Below are positions 51,200 through 60,556 of a stretch of DNA of 64,000 nt, one piece after another. Origin of the DNA: Candidatus Rokuibacteriota bacterium. GTDB lineage: Bacteria > Methylomirabilota > Methylomirabilia > Rokubacteriales > CSP1-6. A program made the position numbers and the translations under genes. Within the stretch, counting starts at the first letter, position 1; every line of letters starts with the position of its first letter. The notes below the pieces were generated by a model. It made no database searches, was not told the origin of the DNA, and worked only from the letters and a program-made list of their open reading frames with translations. The stretch lies in NCBI GenBank assembly GCA_003220535.1, contig QHSU01000054.1, positions 248,001-312,000 on the forward strand, written 5' to 3'.

Positions 51200-52969
51200 A
51201 TGAGTGGACTCTCCAAGGTCAAGGAGCGGACGGAGGTTCGCGACGGCATGCGGATCACCTGGCAGCAGCCGATCGAGATGGACGACGGGACCGTCCTCCG
51301 GGCCGACGTGTTCCGGGCCATCGAGGACGGGCACGTCCCGGTGATCCTGTCGTATGGCGTCTACGCCAAGGGCCTAGCGTTCCAGGAGGGTTACCCGCTG
51401 CAGTGGGGGAAGATGATTGCGGACTACCCGCAGATCCTCGAGGGCTCGACCAACAAGTACCAGAACTGGGAAACCACCGACCCCGAGCGGTGGGTGCCGC
51501 ACGGCTACGCGATCGTGCGGGTCGACTCACGCGGCGCCGGCTGGTCGCCGGGGTTCCTGGACCCGGGCTGTTCGCGGGAGACCGACGACCTCTACCAGTG
51601 CATCGAGTGGGCGGGTACGCAGCCCTGGAGCAACGGCAAGGTGGGCATGCTCGGGATCTCGTACTACGCGAGCAACCAGTGGCGGGTGGCGGGCAAGCAC
51701 CCGCCGCATCTGGCCGCTATCATCCCGTGGGAGGGCCAGAACGACCGCTACCGCGACTCGGGCTACCACGGCGGCATCCTCAGCCAGTTCCAGGAGCGCT
51801 GGGCGAAGCACCAGGTGGCCAACATCCAGTACGGGATGGGCGAGCGCGCGAAGAAGAACCCGAACACCGGCGAGTCGGTGGCGGGACCCGTCACGCTCTC
51901 CGACGCCGAGCTGGCCAAGAACCGCGTCGACGTCTACGAGGAGCTCAAGAAGCATCCGCTCGACGACGAGTGGCACCGCTCGCGCTCGGCCTATCTCTCG
52001 CTGGTGACGACGCCCCTGCTCACCTGCGCCAACTGGGGCGGGCAGGGGATCCACCCGCGCGGAAACTTCAACGGTTTCATCGAAGCGCCGGCCAGGCAAA
52101 AGTGGCTGGAGGCGCACGGGGACTCGCACTGGTCGCACTTCTCCAGTCCCTACGGCGTGGCTCTGCAGAAGCGCTTCTTCGACTATTTCCTCAAGGGAAT
52201 CGACAACGGCTGGGAGAAGCAGCAGCCCCGCGTGCAGCTCAACATCCGGCACCCGGGGGAGAAATTCGTGCCGCGGTCCGAGAACGAGTGGCCGCTGGCG
52301 CGCACTCAATGGACCAGGTTCTATCTGGACCCGTCCAGGATGGCGCTAAGCCCGACGCCGGTGAGCGCAGCGGGCAAGCGCGAGTACGAGGCGCTGGGCG
52401 ATGGCCTGACGTTCTCGATGACGATGCCGCGCGAGACGGAGATCACCGGCCCGATGGCCGCCAAGCTCTTCGTCGCGTCCTCGACGAGGGACGCGGATCT
52501 GTTCTTGATCGTGCGGGTGTTCGATCCGCAGGGCAAGGAAGTCACGTTCATGGGATCGACCGATCCGAACACGCCGATCGCCAACGGGTGGCTGCGTGTC
52601 TCCCATCGGCGACTCGACGAAAAACGCAGCCTGCCCTACCGGCCCTACCATCCCCACGACCGGGTGGAGCCGCTGACACCCGGCGAGATCTACGAGTGCG
52701 ACGTCGAGATCGTCACCTCGTGCATCGTGGTGCCGGCCGGCTGGCGCGTGGCGCTCACGGTCCGTGGCAAGGACTACGAGTACGAGGGCGAGCTCTCCGA
52801 GTTCGGCAAGAAGTTCCACTACGGCACGCGGGGCACGGGCGGCATGACGCACGCCGATCCCGACGATCGTCCGGCCGCGGTGTTCGGTGGCGACGCGACA
52901 CTCTACGCCGGTGGCGGCCGCGGGTCGTTTCTCTTGCTGCCGATCATCCCTCCGAAGAGCGGCGCCTAG
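51200..52969 (+). CDS. CocE/NonD family hydrolase
   Basis: A 589-residue serine hydrolase, paralogue of 24589-26340. Nucleophile elbow GISYYA, VRVDSRGAGWSPG and the C-terminal jelly roll (ITGPMAAKLFVASSTRDADLF) are clear. The ATG at 51200 has an AGGAG site at 51188-51192; an ATG at 51185 is also in frame. It is divergent from a CoxL-like gene, and followed 22 bases later by an alcohol dehydrogenase. Confidence 0.92.
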   Translation: MSGLSKVKERTEVRDGMRITWQQPIEMDDGTVLRADVFRAIEDGHVPVILSYGVYAKGLAFQEGYPLQWGKMIADYPQILEGSTNKYQNWETTDPERWVPHGYAIVRVDSRGAGWSPGFLDPGCSRETDDLYQCIEWAGTQPWSNGKVGMLGISYYASNQWRVAGKHPPHLAAIIPWEGQNDRYRDSGYHGGILSQFQERWAKHQVANIQYGMGERAKKNPNTGESVAGPVTLSDAELAKNRVDVYEELKKHPLDDEWHRSRSAYLSLVTTPLLTCANWGGQGIHPRGNFNGFIEAPARQKWLEAHGDSHWSHFSSPYGVALQKRFFDYFLKGIDNGWEKQQPRVQLNIRHPGEKFVPRSENEWPLARTQWTRFYLDPSRMALSPTPVSAAGKREYEALGDGLTFSMTMPRETEITGPMAAKLFVASSTRDADLFLIVRVFDPQGKEVTFMGSTDPNTPIANGWLRVSHRRLDEKRSLPYRPYHPHDRVEPLTPGEIYECDVEIVTSCIVVPAGWRVALTVRGKDYEYEGELSEFGKKFHYGTRGTGGMTHADPDDRPAAVFGGDATLYAGGGRGSFLLLPIIPPKSGA

Positions 52970-52991
52970 CAGCATGCGGCGCGCCGACACG

Positions 52992-54041
52992 ATGAAGGCC
53001 ATGATCCTCGCCGAGTTCGGAGCGGCGCTCCGGCTCGCGACCGTCCCGGTGCCGAAGATCGGTCCCAACGACGTGCTGCTCCGCGTGCGCGCGGCCGGCG
53101 TCGGGCTCACGGTGGTCATCATGACCGCCAACCCCGGCCGCGTGACGTCCTTTCCGCGGATCCCCGGCCACGAGGTCGCCGGGGAGGTCGTCGAGATCGG
53201 ATCCGAGGTGACTCACGTGAAGGCCGGCGACCGGGTGACCTGCCACTTCTATCTCACCTGCGGTACCTGTCGCTTCTGCCGGAGCGGGCGGGAAACGCTC
53301 TGCCCCGCGTCCCCGGGCAATGTGGGCATGGCATGCGACGGCGCCTACGCCGAGTACATGGCGATCCCGGCCAGGAACGTCACGCCGATCCCGCGGGGCG
53401 TCAACGACGTCGACGCCGCCATCGCCGCCGACGCGATCGCGACGACCTATCACGCCTGCCGCGAAGAGGCGCGCGTCGGTCCCGGCGATTCGGTCCTGAT
53501 CGTGGGCGCCGGGGGCGGCGTCGGCATCCACGCCGTGCAGATGGCCAAGCTCTCCGGCGGCTGGGTGCTGGCCGCCGACATCACCGACGACAAGCTGGCA
53601 GCGGCTCGGGACTGCGGCGCCGATGCCCTGGTCGACGTGCGGCGCGGCGATCTCGCCGCGCAGGTGGCGACGCTCACCGACGGGCGGGGCGTGGACGCGG
53701 CGATCGACTTCGTGGCGTCGCGGGAGACGCTCGAGGGCTCGCTCAAGTCGCTGGCGCGCGCGGGGCGGCTCGTGATCATCGGCAGTCGTCCCACCGCCGT
53801 CTTCGGCACGGACTCGAGCTTCACGGTCGACCCGCGACACGTGCTCGGCTCGATGCTCGAGATCCACGGTTCGCGCTACGTCACCCTGGCCGAGATCGCG
53901 CAGACTCTCGAGCTGCTGCGCCAGCGAAAGATCCGCGCGATCGTGAGCCGGACCTTCCCGCTCGAAGGGGCCGAGGAAGCCCACGAGCTGCTCCGGAAGA
54001 ACGCGCTGGTCGGCCGGGCCGCGCTCGTGCTCGCGCCCTGA
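52992..54041 (+). CDS. zinc-dependent alcohol dehydrogenase family protein
   Basis: A 349-residue medium-chain dehydrogenase/reductase starting MKAMILAEFG (an ATG at 52974 is an alternative). The structural zinc cluster is intact (CGTCRFCRSGRETLC), as is GHEVAGEV and the Rossmann GAGGGVGIH. The usual catalytic zinc ligand Cys in GVCGTD is absent: the segment reads AAGVGLTVVIM. So the catalytic zinc site may be changed, or the enzyme may act as an NADPH-dependent reductase. It lies 22 bases after the CocE-like gene, likely an operon. Confidence 0.85.
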   Translation: MKAMILAEFGAALRLATVPVPKIGPNDVLLRVRAAGVGLTVVIMTANPGRVTSFPRIPGHEVAGEVVEIGSEVTHVKAGDRVTCHFYLTCGTCRFCRSGRETLCPASPGNVGMACDGAYAEYMAIPARNVTPIPRGVNDVDAAIAADAIATTYHACREEARVGPGDSVLIVGAGGGVGIHAVQMAKLSGGWVLAADITDDKLAAARDCGADALVDVRRGDLAAQVATLTDGRGVDAAIDFVASRETLEGSLKSLARAGRLVIIGSRPTAVFGTDSSFTVDPRHVLGSMLEIHGSRYVTLAEIAQTLELLRQRKIRAIVSRTFPLEGAEEAHELLRKNALVGRAALVLAP

Positions 54042-54057
54042 CGCCGGCGCGATCGAC

Positions 54058-55617
54058 TCAGCGCTGGCCGAGGAACGCCTTCGCGCGCGCGATTTCCGGC
54101 CGGGGCGTATCGGCCTTGCCGGCCAGGGCGACGAGCTTCTCGTAGTGCCCGGCGGCCTTCGGGCGATCGCCGGCCACTTCCGCCGCGCGCGCGGCGCCGT
54201 AGAGACCGCGATAGCGGTTCGGGTTCTCCTTCAGCGAAGCCTCGAACTCCCGCTGCGCGGCCGCCGCCTGTCCCATCTGGAGCAGCAGCTCGCCGAGTAG
54301 CTCGCGCATCGGATAGAGCCGGTTTTCCATCGCCACGTGCTTCACGCTGCCGTCCTCGCCATCGGCGGCGGCGCGCATGAGCTTCAGGGCCTGGTCGCGT
54401 GTGCCCTCCGCGAGGGCCACCCAGGCGGAGACGGCGAGCATCTGCTCTTCGGTGCGGTCGGCCCAGTAGCCCTGGTTCGATTTCTCCAGCGTGGCTCGGA
54501 GCTCCTGCATCGCCTGGATCTCGCGCTTGGCACCCGCCAGGTCGCCGCGACGGGCCATGCCGAGCCCGCGGGTGAAGCGGACGAGGGAATCGGCCTGGGG
54601 CCGCCCGGTGGCCACGACCGGCAGCGCGGCAGCGCCCGCCCAGTCGCCCCGCTCGAGCGCATAGCGCGCCGGCACCGCCGCGACCGCCGTGAACCCGGCG
54701 ATGTTCGGATACTCCTGCGGGGGCAGCGCGGCGACGGCATCGACCAGCACCTTCGCCTTCGCATCCTGCGCGAGCTGGAGAAGGGCGTACACCGTGAAGT
54801 CGGTCGCATGGTAGTAGTCCGGCTGGATCTCGAGCGCAGACCGGTTCGACGCGATGGATTCTTCCCACATCCCCACCATCGAGTAGATGTGCGAAGGCAT
54901 GTGGCGGGCATGGGGCGCCGCTGGCGCGATGCGCGCGTACGACGCCGCGATCTTGATGCCCTTGTCGGCAAGCGGCGGGTAGTCATAGGCGTGGACCAGG
55001 TAATGCGCCACCCCCGGGTGGTCCGGATTCTGCTTGAAGAGTCGCTCGAGGATCTCCGCGGACTTCTGCTGGCTCGCGTAGGTCTTGTCGTTCTTCGGCG
55101 CCGAGGCCTGCAGGGTCAGCGCGTAGTACGTCCAGGCCTCGAAGTCGTCGGGATATCGCTGCGTCATCTGCTCCATCGCCTTCGTGTAGGCGGCGAGTCG
55201 GGTGTTGAGCGGCATCTTGTCGTGGTCGCGATAGTAGACGCCGACCGCCTCGATCCAGTCGCGCTCGCGCTGGGTCTTGGCGCCGGCCGCCCGCGCTTTG
55301 TCCAGGGCTTCGGACGCCGCGGTGAGGTCCTTCAGCGAGGGCGCTCCCGCGAGCGAGTTCCCGAGGTAGTTGACGGCCAGTCCCCAGTAGGCCATCGCGC
55401 AGCTCGAGTCCTGCTGGATGACCCCGTCGAAGACCTTGCGGGCCTCGGTGAACCAGTACGAATGCAGCATGGCCACGCCGCGCTCGAACTGCGCCTGCAC
55501 TCTGGCGTCGCAGGACGTCGCGAACGTGACCTTGCCGAGCTTGTCCGGTTGGGCCGGCGCCGGCAGCGGCAGCGCGATGACGCACAGAAGAGCGAACAGA
55601 ACCGCCTTGATTCTCAT
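54058..55617 (-). CDS. exported tetratricopeptide-repeat protein
   Basis: A 519-residue protein with a signal peptide (1-22, ending APAQ) and many helical repeats with the TPR pattern (for example AQFERGVAMLHSYWFTEARKVF, then YPDDFEAWTYYALTLQ, and near the end AAAQREFEASLKENPNRYRGLYGAARA). A conserved-looking HYLVHAYDYP and HARHMPSHIYSM are typical of a bacterial exported family of unknown role. It probably acts as a periplasmic scaffold. Divergent from the LysR gene. Confidence 0.87.
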   Translation of the reverse strand: MRIKAVLFALLCVIALPLPAPAQPDKLGKVTFATSCDARVQAQFERGVAMLHSYWFTEARKVFDGVIQQDSSCAMAYWGLAVNYLGNSLAGAPSLKDLTAASEALDKARAAGAKTQRERDWIEAVGVYYRDHDKMPLNTRLAAYTKAMEQMTQRYPDDFEAWTYYALTLQASAPKNDKTYASQQKSAEILERLFKQNPDHPGVAHYLVHAYDYPPLADKGIKIAASYARIAPAAPHARHMPSHIYSMVGMWEESIASNRSALEIQPDYYHATDFTVYALLQLAQDAKAKVLVDAVAALPPQEYPNIAGFTAVAAVPARYALERGDWAGAAALPVVATGRPQADSLVRFTRGLGMARRGDLAGAKREIQAMQELRATLEKSNQGYWADRTEEQMLAVSAWVALAEGTRDQALKLMRAAADGEDGSVKHVAMENRLYPMRELLGELLLQMGQAAAAQREFEASLKENPNRYRGLYGAARAAEVAGDRPKAAGHYEKLVALAGKADTPRPEIARAKAFLGQR

Positions 55618-55711
55618 GGGTTCCTCCCTGAGCTCAGCCGGATCGCGGCGAGGTCGAACACGGTGTCACCATAGGGCCCTGGTTGCCATGTGTCCAATGC
55701 ATTTCTGTTCG

Positions 55712-55736
55712 TATAATCGATGCGTCGGGTGCATCG
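55712..55736 (+). promoter_or_regulatory. LysR-gene -10 element and adjacent inverted repeat
   Basis: A perfect TATAAT (55712-55717) is directly followed by the inverted repeat CGATGC-N7-GCATCG (55718-55736), which is a plausible LysR-type autoregulatory site (T-N11-A form). A TTGCCA lies 23 bases upstream, too far for a normal -35. The leader to the GTG at 55740 would be only about 16 bases. Confidence 0.45.
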
Positions 55737-55739
55737 AGC

Positions 55740-56711
55740 GTGGACCTGCGACACTTGCGCGCTTTCGTGACCATCGTCGACGCCGGCGGCTTCGGCCGCG
55801 CCGTCGCGCGACTGAACCTCAGTCAACCGGCGCTGTCGCGGCAGATCCGCGCCCTCGAGACCGAGCTGGACGTCCAGCTCTTCGACCGTATCGGGCGTCG
55901 GATCCAGCTCACGGCCGAGGGCGAAGACCTGCTGCGGCGAGCCCGCGGACTGTTGACGGACGCCGACTCGCTCGGCGAGCGGGCGCGGGCCCTCAAAGGT
56001 GGGCGGGCCGGTGTGCTCCGGGTGGGCGCCACACCGCAGGCGATGGAGACCCTGCTCGCCGGTTTCCTTCCGCGCTATCGCCGGGGGCACCCCGGCATCG
56101 ACGTGCACCTCGTCGAGGACGGCGGCGTTCGCCTGGCCACACGCCTCGAGCGGAGCGACGTTCACCTCGCGCTCACCGCCTCTACCGATGCGCGGTTCCG
56201 CTGGCGCTTGCTGGCGCCCCTCTACGTCCTGGCCGTGTTGCCGAAGTCGCACCGGCTGGGCCGCGGCGCGACGCTGGAGATCGGAGAACTGGCCGATGAG
56301 CCGCTGCTCCTGCCGCGGCGCGATTTCGCCTCCCGCGAATGGTTCGACGCGGCCTGCCAGATCGCGCACATGCGGCCACGCGTGCTCCTCGAGAGCGGCG
56401 CGCCTTCCACGCTGGTGGCGCTGGCCCGGGTGGCGTACGGCATCGCCATCGTTCCGTCCAACGTACGCATTCCGCGCGGTGGTCTCCGGGCCGTGCCTCT
56501 CGTCCAACGCGGGGCACCGATCGGCCGCTGGTTGAGCCTCGCCTGGGACCCGCGGCGATTCCTGGCGCCGTATGCGGAGCAATTCGTCGAGGAATTGGTC
56601 GCGTACGCCCATCGCGCCTCTGCGAAGCCTGGCTCTACCCGGCGCGCGCCGCCCTTGCCCCGTCCGAAAGAGCCGGCGTCGGACGTCAGCCGAGGCGGAG
56701 GCTCGAAATGA
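55740..56711 (+). CDS. LysR family transcriptional regulator
   Basis: A 323-residue regulator. The N-terminal helix-turn-helix is complete (DLRHLRAFVTIVDAGGFGRAVARL then LSQPALSRQIRALETELDVQLFDR), followed by the effector-binding domain (GVLRVGATPQAMETLLAGFLP, LLPRRDFASREWFDAAC). The start is a GTG. It is divergent from the TPR gene, the usual arrangement for a LysR target, and next to the D-aminoacylase gene on its other side. It is the only dedicated transcription factor in the window. The C-terminal 25 residues are proline/arginine-rich. Confidence 0.93.
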   Translation: MDLRHLRAFVTIVDAGGFGRAVARLNLSQPALSRQIRALETELDVQLFDRIGRRIQLTAEGEDLLRRARGLLTDADSLGERARALKGGRAGVLRVGATPQAMETLLAGFLPRYRRGHPGIDVHLVEDGGVRLATRLERSDVHLALTASTDARFRWRLLAPLYVLAVLPKSHRLGRGATLEIGELADEPLLLPRRDFASREWFDAACQIAHMRPRVLLESGAPSTLVALARVAYGIAIVPSNVRIPRGGLRAVPLVQRGAPIGRWLSLAWDPRRFLAPYAEQFVEELVAYAHRASAKPGSTRRAPPLPRPKEPASDVSRGGGSK

Positions 56712-56729
56712 GCGCCCGGGCGGCGCGCG

Positions 56730-58412
56730 TCAGTGGCCTCGCCCGGCGCGGAGCACACGACCCGGCAGCGCCCCGGTGTGCTTGCCCTGCTCCAGCACGA
56801 CCTGGCCGCCGACGACGACGTTGTGAACGCCTTCGGCCCCTTGCACCCGCCGGGGGGTGCCCGATGGGCCGTCGAGGGTGACCTCGTCCTCTTTCACGCC
56901 GATGCTCGAGAGATCGAACACAATGAGGTCGGCCGCCAGCCCTTCGCGGACCAGCCCACGGTCGCGCAGCCCCAGGATGCGGGCGGGCTGGAACGTGAGG
57001 CGGCGGATGGCGTCTTCGAGGGTCAGGAGCTCGCGGTCGCGGACCCACTGGCCCAGGACGTAGCTCGACTCGCCGGCGGTGCAGAAATTGGTGTTGAGAT
57101 GGGCGCCGGCGTCCGATTGTGAGGGGAGCGCGTGGCCGCTCTTCACCATCTCGGCGATCTCGACTTCTTCCTCGGCCGACCGCGTCATCAGCTGAAACTC
57201 GGTGTCGAGTCCTTCCTCGACCGCGAGGTCGAGCATGACGTCGGCGACGTGCTTGCCGCCCTGCTCGGCGAGCTCCATGAGGTTGCGGTCCACGAGCGCC
57301 TGGTTCTTGGCGAGGCTCACCCTGCGAACGAAGATCGAGCGCCAGGGCACGAGCCGACCGGGCACGCCGGGTCGCCGCCGCTGCGGCTTCAGCGCCTGCT
57401 CGCGCATCCGCGCGCGACGCTCCGGGTCGGCGAGCGCGGCCAGTCGCTCCGGGACCTTCATGTGCATCACGACGTCCCAGACGTCGAGGTTGTGGAAGAA
57501 GGTCGTCTTCTTCAGCGTGAACCGCGGGTTGAAGGGAATCGCCCGCAGCAGGTTGTAGAGCTGGGCGCCCTCACGCGCCGCGTTCTCCACGTAGGGGCGC
57601 GCGTTGGCGTCGAAGCTCAGGAAGAACACCGGACGGCCGCTCGTCACGGCCACGTCGCGCAGATGGTCCAGGTCGGCGACGCTGGGCTTGCCCGCGCCCT
57701 TCGGGAGGATCTCGATGATGCCGCGATTGAACTCGCCGAGCGTCCGGCCCAGGGCGACGCGCTCTTCGTCCGCGGCCAGGCGCGTCGGCACGGGCTGGCC
57801 GGCCGGGCCGGCGTGCGTCGGCGAGTCCGTGGTGCTCCAGCCCCAGGCCCCGGCCTCGAGCGACTCGCGCAGCAGCCGCTGCATGTGGGCGATCTCGTCC
57901 GGCGTGGCGGCGCGGTCCCAGGCGGCCTGATCCATCGCCGACAGGCGCAGGGGATTGTGACCGACCAGCGGCATCAGGTTGAGCCCGAGCCCGTGGTCGA
58001 TCGCGTCGAGATACTCGCCGAAGGTCTCCCAGTTCCAGGGCAGCACGGACGCCAGCGACCGCACGGGCAGGTCCTCGACGCAGCAGAACGTCGCGAGCAT
58101 CGTGTCGCGGTGCTCGGGCCGGAGCGGTGCCAGCGTCAGCCCGCAGTTACCCATCAGGACGGTCGTCACCCCGTGCCAGACCGACGAGGTGCAGAGCTTG
58201 TCCCAGAAGGGCTGAGCGTCGTAGTGGGTGTGCGTGTCGATGATGCCCGGGGCCACGAAGAGCCCGTCGGCGTCGATGGTCGCGCTCGCGGCGCCGCGGA
58301 TCTTGCCGATCTCGACGATCGTGCCGTCCTTCACCGCCACGTCGGCGCGATAGCGGGAAAAGCCCGAGCCGTCGACAACCATGCCGTTCTTGATCACCAG
58401 GTCGTAAGGCAT
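56730..58412 (-). CDS. N-acyl-D-amino-acid deacylase family protein (D-aminoacylase)
   Basis: A 560-residue amidohydrolase of the D-aminoacylase group: LVIKNGMVVDGSG at the start, metal-binding GIIDTHTHYDAQPFWD, LMGNCGLTLAP and QSDAGAHLN near the C-terminus, then LGLRDRGLVREGLAADLIVFD. It removes an acyl group from N-acyl-D-amino acids, in line with nearby amino-acid importers. The ATG at 58412 overlaps by one base the stop of the mini-amidohydrolase (TGATG), so they are one unit; ribosome site GGAGGGAA. Confidence 0.9.
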   Translation of the reverse strand: MPYDLVIKNGMVVDGSGFSRYRADVAVKDGTIVEIGKIRGAASATIDADGLFVAPGIIDTHTHYDAQPFWDKLCTSSVWHGVTTVLMGNCGLTLAPLRPEHRDTMLATFCCVEDLPVRSLASVLPWNWETFGEYLDAIDHGLGLNLMPLVGHNPLRLSAMDQAAWDRAATPDEIAHMQRLLRESLEAGAWGWSTTDSPTHAGPAGQPVPTRLAADEERVALGRTLGEFNRGIIEILPKGAGKPSVADLDHLRDVAVTSGRPVFFLSFDANARPYVENAAREGAQLYNLLRAIPFNPRFTLKKTTFFHNLDVWDVVMHMKVPERLAALADPERRARMREQALKPQRRRPGVPGRLVPWRSIFVRRVSLAKNQALVDRNLMELAEQGGKHVADVMLDLAVEEGLDTEFQLMTRSAEEEVEIAEMVKSGHALPSQSDAGAHLNTNFCTAGESSYVLGQWVRDRELLTLEDAIRRLTFQPARILGLRDRGLVREGLAADLIVFDLSSIGVKEDEVTLDGPSGTPRRVQGAEGVHNVVVGGQVVLEQGKHTGALPGRVLRAGRGH

Positions 58413-58693
58413 CAGTTCCCTCCGGGGCTCTCCACGCTCACGGGCTGGAGGTTGTAGAGTCGAGCGCAATTGCCCCACAGAACCTTTCGTTTCGTCTCCG
58501 CTGAGAGATGGGGCAGGGCCAGGAACGAGTCGATCGAGTGCGGGAACCGCGAGTCGTCGTGGGGCCAGTCGGTCGACAGGACGAGGTTCTCGTCACCGAT
58601 CTCGGCCACGACGTACTTGCAGAGCTCCCACAGGGTTCGCGGCTCGATGACGTGCAGGTCGCTGTCCATGACACGGAAGCCTTGCTTGGCCAT
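58412..58693 (-). pseudogene. mini-amidohydrolase: N- and C-terminal ends joined, middle deleted
   Basis: A 93-residue open frame that is two pieces of an Amidohydro_2 protein (normally about 350-370 residues). Residues 1-22 are the typical start with the first metal site (MDSDLHVIEP, RTLWE). From about residue 24 it continues as the far C-terminus (LCKYVVAEIGDENLVLS, then TDWPHDDSRFPHS and NCARLYNL). About 270 residues, with the other metal ligands, are missing; the frame is kept. Junction near 58622-58630. It still lies at the head of the D-aminoacylase unit. Confidence 0.72.
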
Positions 58694-58744
58694 GCCCGCC
58701 TCCCACTCGCCACTCTGAACTAGTGTCGGGAGTCTCTCATCGGG

Positions 58745-59356
58745 TCAGGAGATCGGCAACAAAGGTTTCTGGCCGGGATGCAGCTGCTGATCGACCGTGT
58801 CGAGGATGACGGCCGTCATCGCGTAGTTTCCCATCAGCGCCGCCAGCTCGAGGACCCCGCGCCGACCGAAGAGCTCGACCGCCCGGGCAAACGTCTGCGA
58901 GCGGAGCCTCCGCTTGCGGAAGAGCTCTCGACCGAGGCCGATGATCAGAGCCTCTTTCTTCCCGAGGCGAGCCACGGGCTTGCGGCGCTTCACCACGTCG
59001 ATGATCTTCGGGTCGAGACCTTCCTCGAGCGCGGCCGGCTCGTGCGCCGCCCACTCGAACTGGTTGTCGAGCTCCCGCGCCGTCACGAGAATCGCCAGCT
59101 CGGTCAGGCGCCGGTCCAGCGCGGTGTGGAACCGAAGATACTGGTTGGCCGCCCTCACGAACCCGGCGAGCTTCGGGGAATAGAGCCAGATGCCGCTCGG
59201 TCCTCGCAACCCGACCAGCGTCCGGCTTTGCGGGCTCACGACCTCGTCGTAGAGCGTCTGCCCTGGCGCGTCGAGATCGGCGCGCGTGAGGAGCGGAAGA
59301 CGGGACAGGGAGTCGGGGTGGACGTCCTTCGGCAGCCGCGCTACTTGTTCCACCAC
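58745..59356 (-). CDS. carboxymuconolactone decarboxylase family protein
   Basis: About 203 residues of the CMD/AhpD-like alpha-helical family. The key region is ARELDNQFEWAAHEPAALEEGL with the conserved Glu, Trp and His; the CxxC of AhpD is absent, so it is not a peroxidase-type member. Such proteins are often found at loci for aromatic or carboxylic acid catabolism. The GTG at 59356 is inside the end of the LivK-like gene (16-base overlap), with AGGAGG 10 bases upstream; an adjacent GTG at 59353 is possible. Confidence 0.82.
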   Translation of the reverse strand: MVEQVARLPKDVHPDSLSRLPLLTRADLDAPGQTLYDEVVSPQSRTLVGLRGPSGIWLYSPKLAGFVRAANQYLRFHTALDRRLTELAILVTARELDNQFEWAAHEPAALEEGLDPKIIDVVKRRKPVARLGKKEALIIGLGRELFRKRRLRSQTFARAVELFGRRGVLELAALMGNYAMTAVILDTVDQQLHPGQKPLLPIS

Positions 59357-60540
59357 TTCCAGCTCTCCTCCTGGGAGGTGTTGGGGATCCGATCCACGAT
59401 CGCGTTCACCAGCCGGTTGCCCTGGCGCTCGACCTTCATCACGTAGACGTCGGTGATGACCTGCTGATAACGGTCGAACCGGATCGGGCCGCGCGGCGGC
59501 TGGATTTTGGTCGCGGCGCTCCGGATCGCGTCGCGGAAGGCGGCCCGATCGCCGACCTCGCCCTTGAGCGCCTCGATCGCCGCGCCGACGAGCTGACCCG
59601 ACACGTAGCCGAGCTCGACGTAGCGGGTCGGCCAGGCGTTGTACCTGGCCTCGTGCTCCCGGACGAACGCGCGATTTTCCGGCGTGTCCAGGGTCGCGCT
59701 GTAGTGGCCGACGCTGATGATGCCGAGCGCCGCGTCGCCCAGCGCGGGCAGCAGGACGTCGTCGACCAGCGTGTTGTAGCCGAGGAGCGGCAGCTTCCCA
59801 CCGAGGCCGTATTCCCGGTAGGCTTTCACGAAGCGGACGGAATCGGTGCCGCCGAACCATGCGTAGACCGCGTCGGCTGGAAGCCCGCTCACCTGGGCCA
59901 TGTAGGGCGCGAAGTCCGGCGTGTTCAGGGGCGCATAGATTTCCTTCACGATCTCGCCGCCGGCCGCCTTGAAGGCCGCGATGAAGGCTTCCGCCGAATG
60001 GCGCCCGGCCACGAAGTCCGAGGCCATGACGACGATCTTGCGGTACGGGGTCTTCTTGAAGACCCAGCCGCCCATGGCGAAGTTGCCCTGGTCCGAGGTC
60101 TCGACCACCCGGAACAGCCACGGGCTCGCCTTGCTCGGCGCCGTCAGATCGCGCGTGAACGCCACCGGCACGATCAGCGGGATGCCCTGGCCGTGGACGT
60201 AATCGCGGATGGCGAGGGCGACGCCGCTGTGGACCGGGCCGATCAGCACATCGACCCGATCGCGCTCCACCAGCTTCCGCGTCTTGGTCAGGCCGACGTC
60301 GGGCTTGGCCTCGTCGTCCTCCTTGAGGAGCTGGATCTCGCGCCCACCCGCCTTGTTGCCGATCTTGGCGAAGTAGAACTCGACGCCCTTACTGGTCTCC
60401 TGGCCGTTGATGGCGATGACGCCGGTGTAGGGCAGCAGGAGGCCCACCTTGATCGGCGGCCGCGGCGCCTGCCCTGAGACGGTCAGCGGGACACAGAGCA
60501 GCGCTGCCACGATCAGAGCGATTCGCGCCATCAGCCGCAT
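59341..60540 (-). CDS. ABC transporter substrate-binding protein, LivK-like
   Basis: A 399-residue binding protein of the peripla_BP_6 family with a signal peptide (1-23). It begins IKVGLLLPYTGVIAINGQETSKG and carries LIGPVHSGVALAIRDYV and VIVPVAF-type segments. No LivHMGF genes are next to it, so it must use another transporter, possibly the livKHMGF system at 9582-14168. It is in an operon with the CMD gene (overlap) and is 16 bases downstream of the propeller gene. Confidence 0.9.
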   Translation of the reverse strand: MRLMARIALIVAALLCVPLTVSGQAPRPPIKVGLLLPYTGVIAINGQETSKGVEFYFAKIGNKAGGREIQLLKEDDEAKPDVGLTKTRKLVERDRVDVLIGPVHSGVALAIRDYVHGQGIPLIVPVAFTRDLTAPSKASPWLFRVVETSDQGNFAMGGWVFKKTPYRKIVVMASDFVAGRHSAEAFIAAFKAAGGEIVKEIYAPLNTPDFAPYMAQVSGLPADAVYAWFGGTDSVRFVKAYREYGLGGKLPLLGYNTLVDDVLLPALGDAALGIISVGHYSATLDTPENRAFVREHEARYNAWPTRYVELGYVSGQLVGAAIEALKGEVGDRAAFRDAIRSAATKIQPPRGPIRFDRYQQVITDVYVMKVERQGNRLVNAIVDRIPNTSQEESWKWWNK

Positions 60541-60556
60541 CGCGTCCTCCGACAGG

